The translations under genes and the position numbers were made by a program. This document shows, piece after piece, positions 38,346 through 48,324 of a DNA stretch of 64,000 nt. Source of the DNA: an uncultured Alphaproteobacteria bacterium (GTDB lineage Bacteria; Pseudomonadota; Alphaproteobacteria; MPNO01; UBA2964). Numbering within the stretch: position 1 is the first letter of the stretch; every line of letters starts with the position of its first letter. The stretch is taken from the NCBI GenBank assembly GCA_951812775.1, contig OX638326.1, forward strand, positions 2,863,391 to 2,927,390. The letters run 5' to 3'. The notes under the pieces were generated by a model that saw nothing but the letters and a program-made list of their open reading frames with translations, was not told the DNA's origin and did no database searches.

Positions 38346-39224
38346 TTAAACATAGCCGAGTGCAGTTCGCAAAAGGGCATCAAACCCTTTCTTGCAATCT
38401 CGTCTGTTATATTTCCAACACGCCTCGGCGATGTAGAGAGGCATCCATGGCTTGGAATAATGGTGATGCTGACCGCCCCAAGCGCGTTTCAGATGTGACC
38501 AGAACCCTTCAATTGTGTTGGTGTGCACGTCACCATCGACATATTGCTCACTATGGTTGATGCTAAGTCGCACCATTATTCTGTCAACCGCGTTGTAGGC
38601 GCGATATTCGTCAGTCACCAAAATCGTTTCCTTGATATCTACTGCACCTCGAATAAAACTCAGAACGCCTCGCCCACTCAGGTCGTTGGCTACGCGGGCA
38701 ACGACGTTCCCGCCGCGTTCAACGGCTCCGATAACGGCTGATTTCTTCGTCCCACGTCCGCGCTTCGGCGGGTTATCGTCATCACGTTTGTTCCGACGCG
38801 GCTTTCCGCCGATATAGGTTTCGTCAACTTCGACGATACCTTCTAGCAGATGCCGTTCTTCGCTTGCCATGGCCGCACGGATACGCTGCTGCATAGACCA
38901 ACACGAACCCTGATTCATTTCAAGGTCGCGGGCCATTTGATGACTGGACAGGCTTTTCTTGGCATTGATCATTAACGCAATGCCAAGAAACCATTTTTGC
39001 AAGGGGATCTGAGTCCCTTGAAAGATCGTTCCTTGAAGCACATTGAAACTGTTTCGGCAATCGTGACAATTCCAGCGGCCAACCTTTGCGCCTTCCTTCT
39101 TGCGAGCAACCCGTATACCGCCACAGTAGGGACACGACGCCTCACAAGCCCACCGAATCGCCTCCAAATGTGTGATGCAAGCTTGCTGGTCAGGAAACAT
39201 TTCGAAAATGGAGATCAGGTTCAT
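38346..39224 (-). CDS. IS1595-family (ISXO2-like) DDE transposase
   Basis: The 292-residue transposase starts at 39224, after a near-perfect AAAGGAGGG. The upstream ORF extension runs into the right repeat and is not used. An N-terminal zinc ribbon has CPYC (31-34) and CHDC (53-56). The catalytic acids are Asp134 (EVDETYIGGK), Asp205 (LVTDEYRAY) and Glu239 in HTNTIEGFWSHLKRA. The ISXO2-like C-terminal part includes the NIEG/NTIEGFWS block. It appears intact. Confidence 0.92.
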   Translation of the reverse strand: MNLISIFEMFPDQQACITHLEAIRWACEASCPYCGGIRVARKKEGAKVGRWNCHDCRNSFNVLQGTIFQGTQIPLQKWFLGIALMINAKKSLSSHQMARDLEMNQGSCWSMQQRIRAAMASEERHLLEGIVEVDETYIGGKPRRNKRDDDNPPKRGRGTKKSAVIGAVERGGNVVARVANDLSGRGVLSFIRGAVDIKETILVTDEYRAYNAVDRIMVRLSINHSEQYVDGDVHTNTIEGFWSHLKRAWGGQHHHYSKPWMPLYIAEACWKYNRRDCKKGFDALLRTALGYV

Positions 39225-39269
39225 CGGAAGCCCTCCTTTGAACCTAAATATATGATTTATCTCATACAT

Positions 39270-39294
39270 TGTCAAGCCATTTACCGTTCATTGC
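39270..39294 (-). repeat. right terminal inverted repeat of the IS
   Basis: This is the perfect reverse complement of 37519-37543. Transposase transcription starts just inside it, as usual for the family. Confidence 0.85.
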
Positions 39295-39408
39295 CTAACT
39301 ATATATGTAATGTTCCAAGTAGTGCTTGGGTAGGATTTAGGAGTACCAGAATGTCAGCGATATTTTTCGTGACATTTTTGGATTGTGTGAGTAACAGGAT
39401 TAACTGCT

Positions 39409-41715
39409 ATGGCAACGGTGACGCGCTTTCCTGATGGAGGGCCCAACCATATGAGCGGCAATTAAATGCCGCCAGCAGCGCCCAACGTTGAGGAACAAGC
39501 GTTTGATCCTTGACGTCTGTTTTTTGCGTTGCTGCGCCGTAAGTACATGATTGCTGGCCTTATGGTCATCGGCCTTGGGATAGCCGTTCTGCATGCCAGT
39601 CGTTTGGTTCCATTGTATTCTGCTGGCGTAACGATGTTAATCGAAGGGGCACGCCAAAATGTGGTCGACATTAAAAGTGTGGCCCAGGGTATCACGCCTG
39701 ACTACTACACCAATGAAACCCAAGCCGCCGTTATCCAATCCCGCGACCTGATTGGTAAAGTTGTTGACCGGCTTGATCTCTACAATGATCCGAATTTTAA
39801 TCATGACCTTGCGCCGCCTAAAGCCAGTACGCTTGATGTCCTGAAGGCGACCGTCGGCGGCTGGTTTGGTGTAAAAGTAGAAGACCCTGACCTAAAGGCC
39901 GTCGCAGAGCTGAAATCAGATGATCGGTGGGCGGGATACTCGCCGGAAGAAAAACGCGCTGAGCTGCGCGAAGAACTGATTGATGCCTTTTGGGGTGGTC
40001 TCACTGTTAGGCCTTCGCAACGCGCTCTGTTGGTGGAAATCGAATATTCATCGCCCTCGCCGGAAATGGCGGCTAAAGCGGCCAATGCGACGGCAGAAGT
40101 CTACATCCTCGACCAAATCCAAAGTAAGGGCAGCGTCACTGAAAAGGCCACCAAATGGCTTGCTCAACGGGCGACTGAACTGAAACAGCGGGTTATTGAT
40201 TCAGAGAAAAAGCTGGAAGCGTTCCGCAGAAAATCTGGTATTGCTGATTTGAAGGGCGCAAGCCTATTGCAGGAACAGATCGCTAAAATTAATACCGATC
40301 TGGTGGCGGCACGAAATCAGCGCTCCGAAGCGCAGGCGCGCTACGCCCAGGTCCGGCAATTATTGAAATCGGGCGGTGGTATCGAAACGGCTGCCGCGGT
40401 TCTCGCCTCTCCTTTGATCCAGCGGCTCCGCGAGCAGGAAACACAGGTCGTTCGAAAACTTGGTGAACTCAAGACACATCTGCGCGAGGCTCATCCGTCT
40501 TTGGTACTGGCCCGCAACGAGCTAAAAGACCTGCAAGACAAGATTTCCGGCGAGGTCAAAAAAATCGTCGTTAACCTCAAGAACGAATTACAGATTGCCC
40601 GAGTCCGCGAACAAAATTTCAAAGCGGAGCTTAAGCGTCTTGAATCTGGCATTGAAAAGCAAAACGAAGCTGCTGTTTCAATCAGGGCTCTGCAGACCGA
40701 GGTTCAGGCAAATAAACAACTCTATGAGACAATTATTTCCCGTTTCAAAGAGACGGCAGTCGTTGATGACAATCTGCAGCAGGCCGATGCGAAGGTAATT
40801 TCGCGTGCTGTGGTTCCCGGCTCGCCTTATTACCCTCAAAAAAGCGTCATTTACACCATTGCTCTTTTCTTTGCCGGGGCAATCGGTGTCGCATTAGCAA
40901 TTATCCTTGAGCTTCTGGATAATGGTTTCAGAACCACGAAACAGTTGGAAGAAATGACCGGCTATCCCACCCTCGGGAGTGTTCCCAAGCTCTCGCGTCA
41001 GGATAGACATGAGTATCCTCATACGGTAGCTGCCAAGAAACCGAATTCACAATTCGGCGAGGCCATAGGAAGCGTCAGGACTTCTCTCTTGCTGACCGGT
41101 GTCGAACAGGTGCCGAAGGTTGTTTTGGTTACCTCCTCTGTCCCCAGCGAAGGCAAGACCAGCATCTCGCTTTGTCTGGGGAGTATGGCGGCGCGTGCGG
41201 GGCAGCGCGTCATCGTCGTTGATTGTGATCTCCGCCGTGCCGGCTTGCATCAGACACTCGGTGTTTCAAATGATGTCGGGGTGAGCAACTATCTTTCGGG
41301 TCAGGTGGAATTGAGCGAAGTCATTGATATGGAGCCATCAACCGGGCTGCATTTTATCACGGCCGGTGCGCGGGTGCCTCATCCAACAGACCTTCTTGGC
41401 TCGCCGCAGATGTACGGTCTCCTGCAACAGCTCTCCTCGAGCTATGATTTGGTTGTAATTGATTCCCCGCCGTTGTTGGCAGTTTCGGACGCGCTCGTTC
41501 TGGTACGAGAGGCGGATCGGACAATTTTTGTTGTCCGTTGGCAAAAGACCCGCCGCGATTTTGTTTCGACCTCTTTGCGGCAATTGGGAGAATCCGGCGC
41601 CAGGATTGCTGGTCTCGTGATGTCCCAGGTTGACCTCAAGAAGCAGGGGAATGAGGGATATACCAGTGGCTCCGGCTACTACTATGGAGACACCCCTAAA
41701 TACTATTCAGATTAG
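39409..41715 (+). pseudogene. Wzc/GumC-type polysaccharide tyrosine autokinase, N-terminal in-frame stops
   Basis: From 39529 the frame runs 728 codons without a break: membrane helix (MIAGLMVIGLGIAVL), Wzz chain-length domain, coiled coil (about 220-410), a Pro-rich VVPGSPYYPQKS, second helix, then the BY-kinase with Walker A SSVPSEGKTSISL, Walker A' VIVVDCDLRR, Walker B LVVIDSPPLL and a C-terminal Tyr cluster (YTSGSGYYYG, KYYSD). In frame upstream, from the ATG at 39409, the missing N-terminus can be read (PPAAPNVEEQAFDP, then RLFFALLRRKYM), interrupted by TAA at 39463-39465 and TGA at 39511-39513. Only alternative starts after the second stop would allow an intact, shortened protein. It heads the polysaccharide locus. 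Confidence 0.75.
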
Positions 41716-41732
41716 GATAGGGCACTGCTGAT

Positions 41733-42434
41733 ATGGCCGGAAGACGCAGAACCTTCACCGCCATTGGAACGCTCTTTTTCGGAATTTTAATTGCTTATGT
41801 CAGCGCTCCCCGCATGATTGCTTATGGCGCGATGCAGGGAGGAGACTCTGTATTTTTTGACCTGGGGCGGGGGAAAGAAGTCTCGCCACAAAAGCTAAGC
41901 GTTGCAATTTCAGGACGTCAGGCGTCTCTTCGATGGTTTGAAAGCGGCCGTACCCATTTAGAAATTGCGGCAATGTATCTCGTACTGTCGGATAACCCAA
42001 AGTTCACGGCTGACCTTCGAAAGTCCTTTCTAACAAAGAGTTTAGTGGCCTTTCGGAAGGGCCTTTTTCTGACACCTAGAAAACCGTACTCCTGGGTTCA
42101 GTTTGCGCAGGCGCATTTTCGCGCTAATCGTAGCTCACCAGTTGTGAATGATCTCCTCGAAATGTCCTACATCACGGCACCGCAGGAACCGAAGATCATT
42201 GTCACACGTGTCCAGTTGGGATTTAGAGCTCAGCGTATATTGGCTCCAAGATTGCGCCCAAAATTTCGAGAGGACATTCGTCTAAACTTAAAACATCAAC
42301 CGCGACAGCTAACCATATTTGCTCGAAAGCAATTCGGTCTTCCCTGGCTTCTTGATATTGCAAAAAAAGACCCGAAGCTTGTTCAGGAGCTTTACCGGCA
42401 ATTTCTCAGGCTCCCACCACCAGGCGATCTATAA
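41733..42434 (+). CDS. membrane-anchored protein of the polysaccharide locus
   Basis: The 233-residue protein has one N-terminal membrane segment (FTAIGTLFFGILIAYVSAP) and a mostly helical rest of the TPR type (AMYLVLSDNPKFTADLRKSF, SWVQFAQAHF, NDLLEMSYITAPQEP). It starts 18 nt after the Wzc-like stop. A role in polymer export or chain-length control follows from context only. It converges on the ligase-like gene with a 5-nt gap. Confidence 0.7.
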   Translation: MAGRRRTFTAIGTLFFGILIAYVSAPRMIAYGAMQGGDSVFFDLGRGKEVSPQKLSVAISGRQASLRWFESGRTHLEIAAMYLVLSDNPKFTADLRKSFLTKSLVAFRKGLFLTPRKPYSWVQFAQAHFRANRSSPVVNDLLEMSYITAPQEPKIIVTRVQLGFRAQRILAPRLRPKFREDIRLNLKHQPRQLTIFARKQFGLPWLLDIAKKDPKLVQELYRQFLRLPPPGDL

Positions 42435-42439
42435 AAGAA

Positions 42440-43834
42440 CTATTTCCTGTCAATTGCCTGGTTCTGGCTAGGCCAGGATTGGGCGAAGGCAACCCCTAAG
42501 ATAGCGGCATAGGTTGCTGCAATTGCTGGTATTTGAAGGGTAAAATCGAGTGTATTTTGAATGCCAAGCATAATTGTTACACCCAGCCCCAATACGCTAA
42601 AAATCGAATGACGCCTTCTGACTTTGATACTAATAAAAAGTCGGAAAACGATGAAAAGCAGAGCCAGCATAAGGACCCCAAATCCAATATATCCAAGATC
42701 AACAATGAGCTCGATATAGACGCTGTGCACCTTGTCGTACCTCGGAGCGAACCAGGGAACAGTTGAATCGCGGAATTGGTAGAATAGCTGTGAAAATGAA
42801 CCAAGCCCGTGGCCGGTAAACGGTGCTGTCTCAATCATTCGCCAGGCTAGATCATGAACCGGGCCACGGTCGCTGCCTTGTTGGGCCAGATGTAGCGCAC
42901 GTCCGAGCATTCCTCGCCCGCTTATTTCCAAAATCGAAATGCCGGCGCCAAAAACCAGTAATGTAATTCCTATCAATGAGCGACGTCGATTTTTTGTGCG
43001 CCCGATAAGGATGAATAACATCACAGCGGCACCGATCGCAGTCACCATAACGGCGCCACGGGAACGGGTCAGCATCAGCGCAGTCGCAACGACGATACTG
43101 CCGCAGACCAGGCAATAGATTGACGGTGGGATGGCTTCTATCAACCGTTGCCCCTTTTTTGCCGCCGAACGCGCCGCCTGAGAGGTTGAATGTAAAATTA
43201 AGGCAAGAATTGTCAGAAGACCCATTCCGGCATAGGCACCATATGCCGCACGGCCAACGAATGTACTGGTTAAATCTCCATGGTTTGACCATTTTTCGTA
43301 CATCAGAATTGTCTTGTTACCCGCTGTATATACAGACAGGCCATACATCGCATAGGCGATGCCAATTATAGCGATACACCACAAAATCTGACGCGCGTTC
43401 GCGGGGTCTCGACCGAACTGAGCCGACAGCCAGAAAATTCCCGCATAGGCCATAAGCCGTATCGCCCTCTCGATTGCTGTTGCGGGGTCAGTGGTAATGG
43501 CACCTTCCAGGGTGCGCCCGAGTGCCCCTGCAGCGTCTTGCCAAAGCGGGTCGTGCCATTGTGCAGGTACAAACGAATTGGCCTGTACTACCGCCCAAAC
43601 GATGACGCCGCCGAACAATAAGCCGGGAAAGAAAAACACCTTCCCTGAAAGTTTTACCATAGAAGGCTGCCGTAGAGCGGCGATGGCCCAAAGAGCCAGC
43701 AAGACGCCAATAGAGAAGCTAAATAGTGTCCATGACCAGGGTCGGTTTGACCCTAACGAGAGGGGAAGCCAAGCGAGGAGTAAAAGGAATACCCAAAATA
43801 CAAGCCGGGATAGTTTGCCGTCGGAATGCGCCAA
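42440..43834 (-). CDS. O-antigen ligase/Wzy_C-domain polysaccharide polymerase or ligase
   Basis: The 464-residue protein has about ten to twelve hydrophobic segments and the Wzy_C pattern: a conserved TRSRGA (ALMLTRSRGAVMV) and a long periplasmic loop with the WRMIETAPFTGHGLGSF motif. In this family the loop carries the catalytic Arg and His. It either ligates polymer to a carrier or polymerises. The minus orientation opposes the Wzc-like gene and places it in the same unit direction as wcaJ. Confidence 0.85.
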   Translation of the reverse strand: MAHSDGKLSRLVFWVFLLLLAWLPLSLGSNRPWSWTLFSFSIGVLLALWAIAALRQPSMVKLSGKVFFFPGLLFGGVIVWAVVQANSFVPAQWHDPLWQDAAGALGRTLEGAITTDPATAIERAIRLMAYAGIFWLSAQFGRDPANARQILWCIAIIGIAYAMYGLSVYTAGNKTILMYEKWSNHGDLTSTFVGRAAYGAYAGMGLLTILALILHSTSQAARSAAKKGQRLIEAIPPSIYCLVCGSIVVATALMLTRSRGAVMVTAIGAAVMLFILIGRTKNRRRSLIGITLLVFGAGISILEISGRGMLGRALHLAQQGSDRGPVHDLAWRMIETAPFTGHGLGSFSQLFYQFRDSTVPWFAPRYDKVHSVYIELIVDLGYIGFGVLMLALLFIVFRLFISIKVRRRHSIFSVLGLGVTIMLGIQNTLDFTLQIPAIAATYAAILGVAFAQSWPSQNQAIDRK

Positions 43835-43906
43835 TTGCCCTATACCGCTGTTACTATTTCAGGTCTTGTCAGTCTGTTGACCATAGACGTTATTCCTACT
43901 TCGTGC

Positions 43907-45340
43907 CTAGTAGGCGTTTTCGTTCAGAAACCCGGTAAAAAGAGTCATGGTCAGAATTTTGAGATCGAAGCCGAGAGACCAGTTCTCGATATAGTACAAA
44001 TCGTGCCGCACTCTTTCGCGCATTTGATCCGGATTGGCAGTTTCACCGCGCAGTCCATTAACTTGTGCCCATCCTGTTATTCCCGGCTTTACTTTATGGC
44101 GGATCAGGTCCTCGTCGATAATCTGTGCATATTCCTCATTGTGGGCTATGGCGTGCGGTCTCGGACCCACTAGCGACATTTCGCCCCGTAAGACATTGAA
44201 GATTTGTGGCAATTCATCAAGGCTGGTTCGCCGGATGAACTTGCCCGCCCTCGTGACACGCGGATCATCCTGTTGAGCCTGCTTGATATTTTTGGTCGAC
44301 GCGTCGGGTTGCCAATACATGCTGCGAAATTTCAGGACAGTAATTTCGTTGTTATTGAAGCCGTATCTTTTTTGGCGAAAAAGGATTGGTCCAGGGCTGT
44401 TGAGTTTGATTGCCAGCGCAACCGCCAACAAAACTGGCCAGATAACTGAAAGAATAATCAATCCGAACAATCTATCTTCAATGCCCTTTAAAATCCTGTT
44501 CCAGCCTGCGAGGGGTGGCTTAAAGACTGTGAGCATCGGTAAGCCGGCAATATTATCAAATCCCAAATTCGGAATCTTGAAGGCCGCATTTTCCGGACAA
44601 AGCGTAATATCTGCAGCGACCGTGTGAAGCTGGCGCAAAATCTCATCCAGACGTTCTTCCGCTGTCCAGGGAAGTGCGATGGCAATCTGATCGACTCTTT
44701 TGTTTCGAACAAACAACAAGAGATCATCAATTGTCCCCATGTTTTTATAGGGCCCGATCATGTCAGATACTCTTGTTTTGCGGTCATCAAAGACTCCCAA
44801 GACCTTGATGCCGGACCCTTTGCGATTATCCAGGTGTTCGACCAGCCGATCCCCGAGTTCACCGGCACCTACAACAATGACGTTATAGGTAAGTTGGCCT
44901 TATTCACGGAGCTCTTTGATAAGAACTGACGCAAACAGTCGTACGGTCGATAAAGAAATAAAAGCCGCAACAAACCAGTAAGTTGCCCAGGCCCGCGAGA
45001 AGTTATTAGAAACTTTGCCAAAATAGGCGATAAAAACGAGGGTGACCATAACAGCACCCCAACAGGCGGTGAGAGCCCCTAATTGTGCCGCTAGTTTCTG
45101 AAGATCAAGAAATTTGTATAGCTTGCCGAAGTGCATAAAGTTGGCGGCAAGTAAGACGCCAAGCGCAATGGCGATCAGGTAATGGTCGGGCATGTGCGCC
45201 GAAAACCCATGATAGATCCCGTAGGCCACATATCCCGTACCAGCAACAATGAGCAAATCGAGAATGCGCAAAGCGCCTGTGATGACTCTCTGGTCGTCGA
45301 TGCCGAGACTAATTCTGGGGAATTGCATGGATATGGACAA
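43907..45340 (-). pseudogene. WcaJ-type undecaprenyl-phosphate glycosyl-1-phosphate transferase with one in-frame TAA
   Basis: The 477-codon frame is complete except for a TAA at 44900-44902. The N-terminal half (45340-44903) has four membrane helices (LRILDLLIVAGTGYVAY to WFVAAFISLSTVRLFAS). After the stop come a Rossmann-like part (TYNVIVVGAGELGDRLVEHL) and the bacterial sugar transferase domain: KGIEDRLFGLIILSVIWPV, LFRQKRYGFNN, SLDELPQIFNVLRGEMSLVGPRPH and KPGITGWAQVNGLRG. This enzyme primes repeat-unit synthesis on undecaprenyl phosphate. A C-terminal-only product from 44800 could keep some activity if translated from the TTG there, as this is the catalytic half. Confidence 0.8.
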
Positions 45341-45527
45341 TCAACTTTCGCAAATCCCTTGTCCGATGGAAAAGGCTTTCAGCGTCTTTGAACAGAAGAA
45401 AGCGATTTACCCATTTAAACAAGGTATTAAACAGCGGAAAACCAGAGCCGCCTATGGGTCCAACCAAAGAGATTATAATCGTTGATCGCGCGTGTGGTAA
45501 AGAAACTTAAGGTAATTTACACTGGCC

Positions 45528-46211
45528 TTAGCTCCGGTGGAGCCACCAGTAATTTTCGTTGATGGAATAGATGGGTTTGTAATGGCGGACTACAGACATA
45601 TCGACGACATTTTTGATCTGATTATCCAAGATTAACGCTCGGCCGTTGTGATAAACGATCAGAATTGCATGCGCTAACCGCAAATTGAGATCCTGCAGGA
45701 CTAAAATTCTCATATCTGAAGGTGGCACCCCCAACGCTCGAAGAGAAAGATACTTGGTAATGGCATAATCTTCGCAGTCACCGTTACGCCGGAGAAACTG
45801 TTGCGGTGTCGCCCAGTAATCAGGCACGCCATAATTTCGGGGGTCGAGAATATAACGAGTCCTGTTCATTTCGGCATTTACGGCATGAATCTGTTCCAGT
45901 CGCGATTTCTTGGAAATGTCTTTAAGAAACGAGGTCCATGCCTGCAAATGACAGCGGCTAAAGAAGGACGCTTCACAGGGCTTGTTCGCCAAATGACGTT
46001 CATTGAAATACCGGGCGAGCGGCCCCTTCCACTTTGGAAATAGAGAAATTTGAGGAGACGGCGTTTCCTGGCTGCCAAAAAGGGCAGGGCGATAGCTGTA
46101 CTGTCCCAACGCCGTTCCGCTCTGAAGTCCGACAAAATCCAGAACCACCAGAGCATAAATCCAAGGTCTCGGGGACACTGGTCCTCTCAGAAAGTGCGTT
46201 AGTTTCAACAT
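45528..46211 (-). CDS. LapG-like transglutaminase-fold cysteine protease
   Basis: This 227-residue periplasmic BTLCP-family protease has a short signal-like start. The catalytic triad is Cys146 (NGDCEDYA), His181 (LAHAIL) and Asp196 (LILDNQ). In Pseudomonas, LapG cleaves the adhesin LapA to release biofilm, under control of the c-di-GMP receptor LapD. Neither LapA nor LapD is in the window, so its substrate here is unknown. A role in surface polymer or adhesin turnover follows from the locus. Confidence 0.85.
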   Translation of the reverse strand: MLKLTHFLRGPVSPRPWIYALVVLDFVGLQSGTALGQYSYRPALFGSQETPSPQISLFPKWKGPLARYFNERHLANKPCEASFFSRCHLQAWTSFLKDISKKSRLEQIHAVNAEMNRTRYILDPRNYGVPDYWATPQQFLRRNGDCEDYAITKYLSLRALGVPPSDMRILVLQDLNLRLAHAILIVYHNGRALILDNQIKNVVDMSVVRHYKPIYSINENYWWLHRS

Positions 46212-46304
46212 AGAATACCCATCAATATGAGCGATACCGCCAATGTCGTCAGTTCACACAAACTATCTTTGTTGCGTTAACAGAGCGCTAACCTGACATC
46301 GACA

Positions 46305-48272
46305 ATGATGTCTGCTGTTAACCCTGTTCGTGCAGGGTCATCAATCTATGCGGTGGAGGGGAATGTGCCGTGGAATAGTTTTTCGCTGAGCCATACCGTA
46401 GAGTCGAGAACGAAATTTCGTTTGGGTGTTGCCGGTATCGTTTTCTTGGCAATTTTTGTTGCCGGAATAATTGATATTTTGCGGTTCGCTGAAAGTGAAC
46501 GTGGACGCGAGATGCAAATCTGGCAAACCCGTTTGACCATTATTGCGGATACGCGGACGCAAGCCGTAGACCATTGGCTGGATACACAGATAAATGCCAT
46601 GGTGCAATTGTCTCAGAATGCTGCATTGCAGCTTTATCTGACACAGATGGCAACGGCGTCGAAGGCAGAGAAGTCGTCTCCGGCAATTGAAGCACAAGCG
46701 GAATATTTGCGTAATCTGCTCGTCGTTGTATCGCATCGTTCAGGTTTTTCAACACCAGCACACGGGCCAAATGTAGATGCAAATGTCAGCCGTATAGGGG
46801 TTGCTGGGCTGGCTCTCACGGATCGAGAGGGCGCTGCAATTGTTGCGACAACCAGGTGCGTTGTTTGCCATATCATTCTCCTATGTCCCATACATTAGGA
46901 CAATACGCCTGGTTAGTCAAGTATATAATTCCCTTATCTTTTTCCCACCATGTCTGGTGATGCGCCGCTTTCACGAAATTTTGCGGCAGATACAAATGGC
47001 CTTGCCAGTCAGTTCGCAATTGAAAAACCTGGCGGATTTGAGTTGCGCCGTGACTATCATGGCAATGACGTTTTGGTTACGGGGCGTTTGGTTGCGAAGA
47101 TGCCGTGGGCGATCCTGTATAAAATTGATCGTCAGGAGGCCCTCGGAGCGAATGACGCCCGCTTAAATCGACTTGTTATTATCCTGTGTTTGGGATTGAT
47201 CGGGATAGCGGCTGTAGTCCTGGCGGTGTGGCGTCACGGTGCTTCGGTGCGTTCAGCGCGCAATGCGGCAGACGCTCAAAAGATGGCGGAGCGATTTGAA
47301 GCCCAGACCAGATTTTTGAAACTCATCACTGATACTCAGCCGACCTCCATGTTTATCATGGATCACGAGAACCGCTATAAGTTCGCCAATAAAATCGTTT
47401 CGGACAGCACCGGTATCTCTGAAGGGGACCTTCTCGGCAAGAGTCTGGCCAGCGTTTTGGGTCCTGCAGATGCGATCAGCTATGAACATCTCAATGAGGA
47501 GGTGCTTAAAACCGGAACACCTAAGAGTCAGGTGCGTCGATCTGGATCAAATGGTGATCTTCGAATCTGGCAAGCAGAACATATTCCAGTGGCGGCGGCA
47601 CTTGATGCAGCGCCAGGTGTTATGGTCGTCGAAGAAGATATCACGGCCGTGGTAAAGGAGCGGGAGCGCCGCGAACGTATCCTCGAACAACTCACTGATA
47701 CACCTGTTGCAATATTGGATCAGCGTGACCCTTTTGCCAGCAACCATTCGGCGTGTGTGGCCGCGACGGCAGAGGCGTTCGCTAGTGAAATGGGGCTTGA
47801 TGATAATTCTGTTCGGACGGCCAGAACAGCGGGCCGACTCCTGAATATTGGAAAGATAGTTGTACCCGAGGAACTGTTAACCCGGGCCGGCGCCCTTGGA
47901 GATGACGAGGTCAGACTCGTCAGGGGTGGTCTATTAAAAAGCGCCGAACTCTTAGAAGCGGTTGAGTTTGATGGTCCGGTTATTAGTGTTTTGCAACAGG
48001 TTCAGCGCCGATGGGCGGACTGTGACCCCGCAACACACGATGAAGACGAGGTTCTCGTCATCGCGCAGGTTGTAGCCGTCGCCAATGCGTTTGTTGCTTT
48101 GATCAGCCAACGTTTCTGGCGATCTGAAATAGACATGGATGAGGCAGCAGCCCAAATGATGGTTGATGCCGATACGGTATTTGCGAGACGCGTATTATCA
48201 GCCCTTCTGAATCTCGTTGATAATCGGGATTTGCGTGAGGAACTGAGCGTGTCTGCGACAACAATGCCGTAA
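46305..48272 (+). pseudogene. membrane sensor (periplasmic domain, PAS, degenerate HD-GYP) broken by a 96-bp insertion
   Basis: The frame is the same before 46853 and after 46950. The N-terminus has a membrane helix (LGVAGIVFLAIFVAGIIDIL) and a periplasmic sensor region to about 47150. A second helix (LVIILCLGLIGIAAVVLAVW) leads into a PAS domain (FLKLITDTQPTSMFIMDHEN) and a C-terminal HD-GYP-like domain (DPFASNHSACVAATAEAF, GRLLNIGKIVVPEELL). The catalytic HD is replaced (LLNIGK for LLHDIGK) and the GYP motif is missing, so it cannot be an active c-di-GMP phosphodiesterase. The insertion adds stop codons; without it the periplasmic domain reads straight through. A downstream translation start at 46950 would make the rest of the protein. 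Confidence 0.8.
46854..46949. other. 96-bp insertion inside the sensor gene
   Basis: Removing 46854-46949 joins VATT directly to MSGDAPLSRNF in frame. The insertion is exactly 32 codons, has ACC at both borders (46851-46853 and 46947-46949), and contains TAG at 46896-46898 plus further stops. It is AT-rich compared with its surroundings. It includes a 13-bp imperfect inverted repeat (CCAGGTGCGTTGT at 46852-46864 and its partner at 46902-46914). Read on the minus strand it shows TTGACT, TAATGT, an AGGAG and an ATG in order, as at a gene start. This suggests a small mobile or regulatory fragment. Confidence 0.5.
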
Positions 48273-48324
48273 TAACCCCTTCATAATGCTGGTGTAATTT
48301 GCACACGCGCGGCATAGTAAGGGC

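Larger units (their letters stand above)
37519..39294 (-). mobile_element. IS1595/ISXO2-type insertion sequence with cargo genes
   Basis: A perfect 25-bp inverted repeat lies at 37519-37543 and 39270-39294, with outermost bases GC and inner bases ending in TTGACA. It encloses 1776 bp that hold a DDE transposase of the ISXO2 group and two further genes. Single-gene elements of this family are about 1 kb as I recall, so the extra 0.7 kb is cargo. I see no matching 8-bp target duplication at the ends, so an old or rearranged insertion is possible. It sits between the HprK-like gene and the polysaccharide locus. Confidence 0.8.

Noticed and set aside
39463..39513. Selenocysteine or alternative genetic code to explain in-frame stops
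   Set aside because: All three stop codons occur inside genes, normal genes here also end in TAA, TGA and TAG, and no SECIS-like hairpin or Cys-type site is seen at the TGA.
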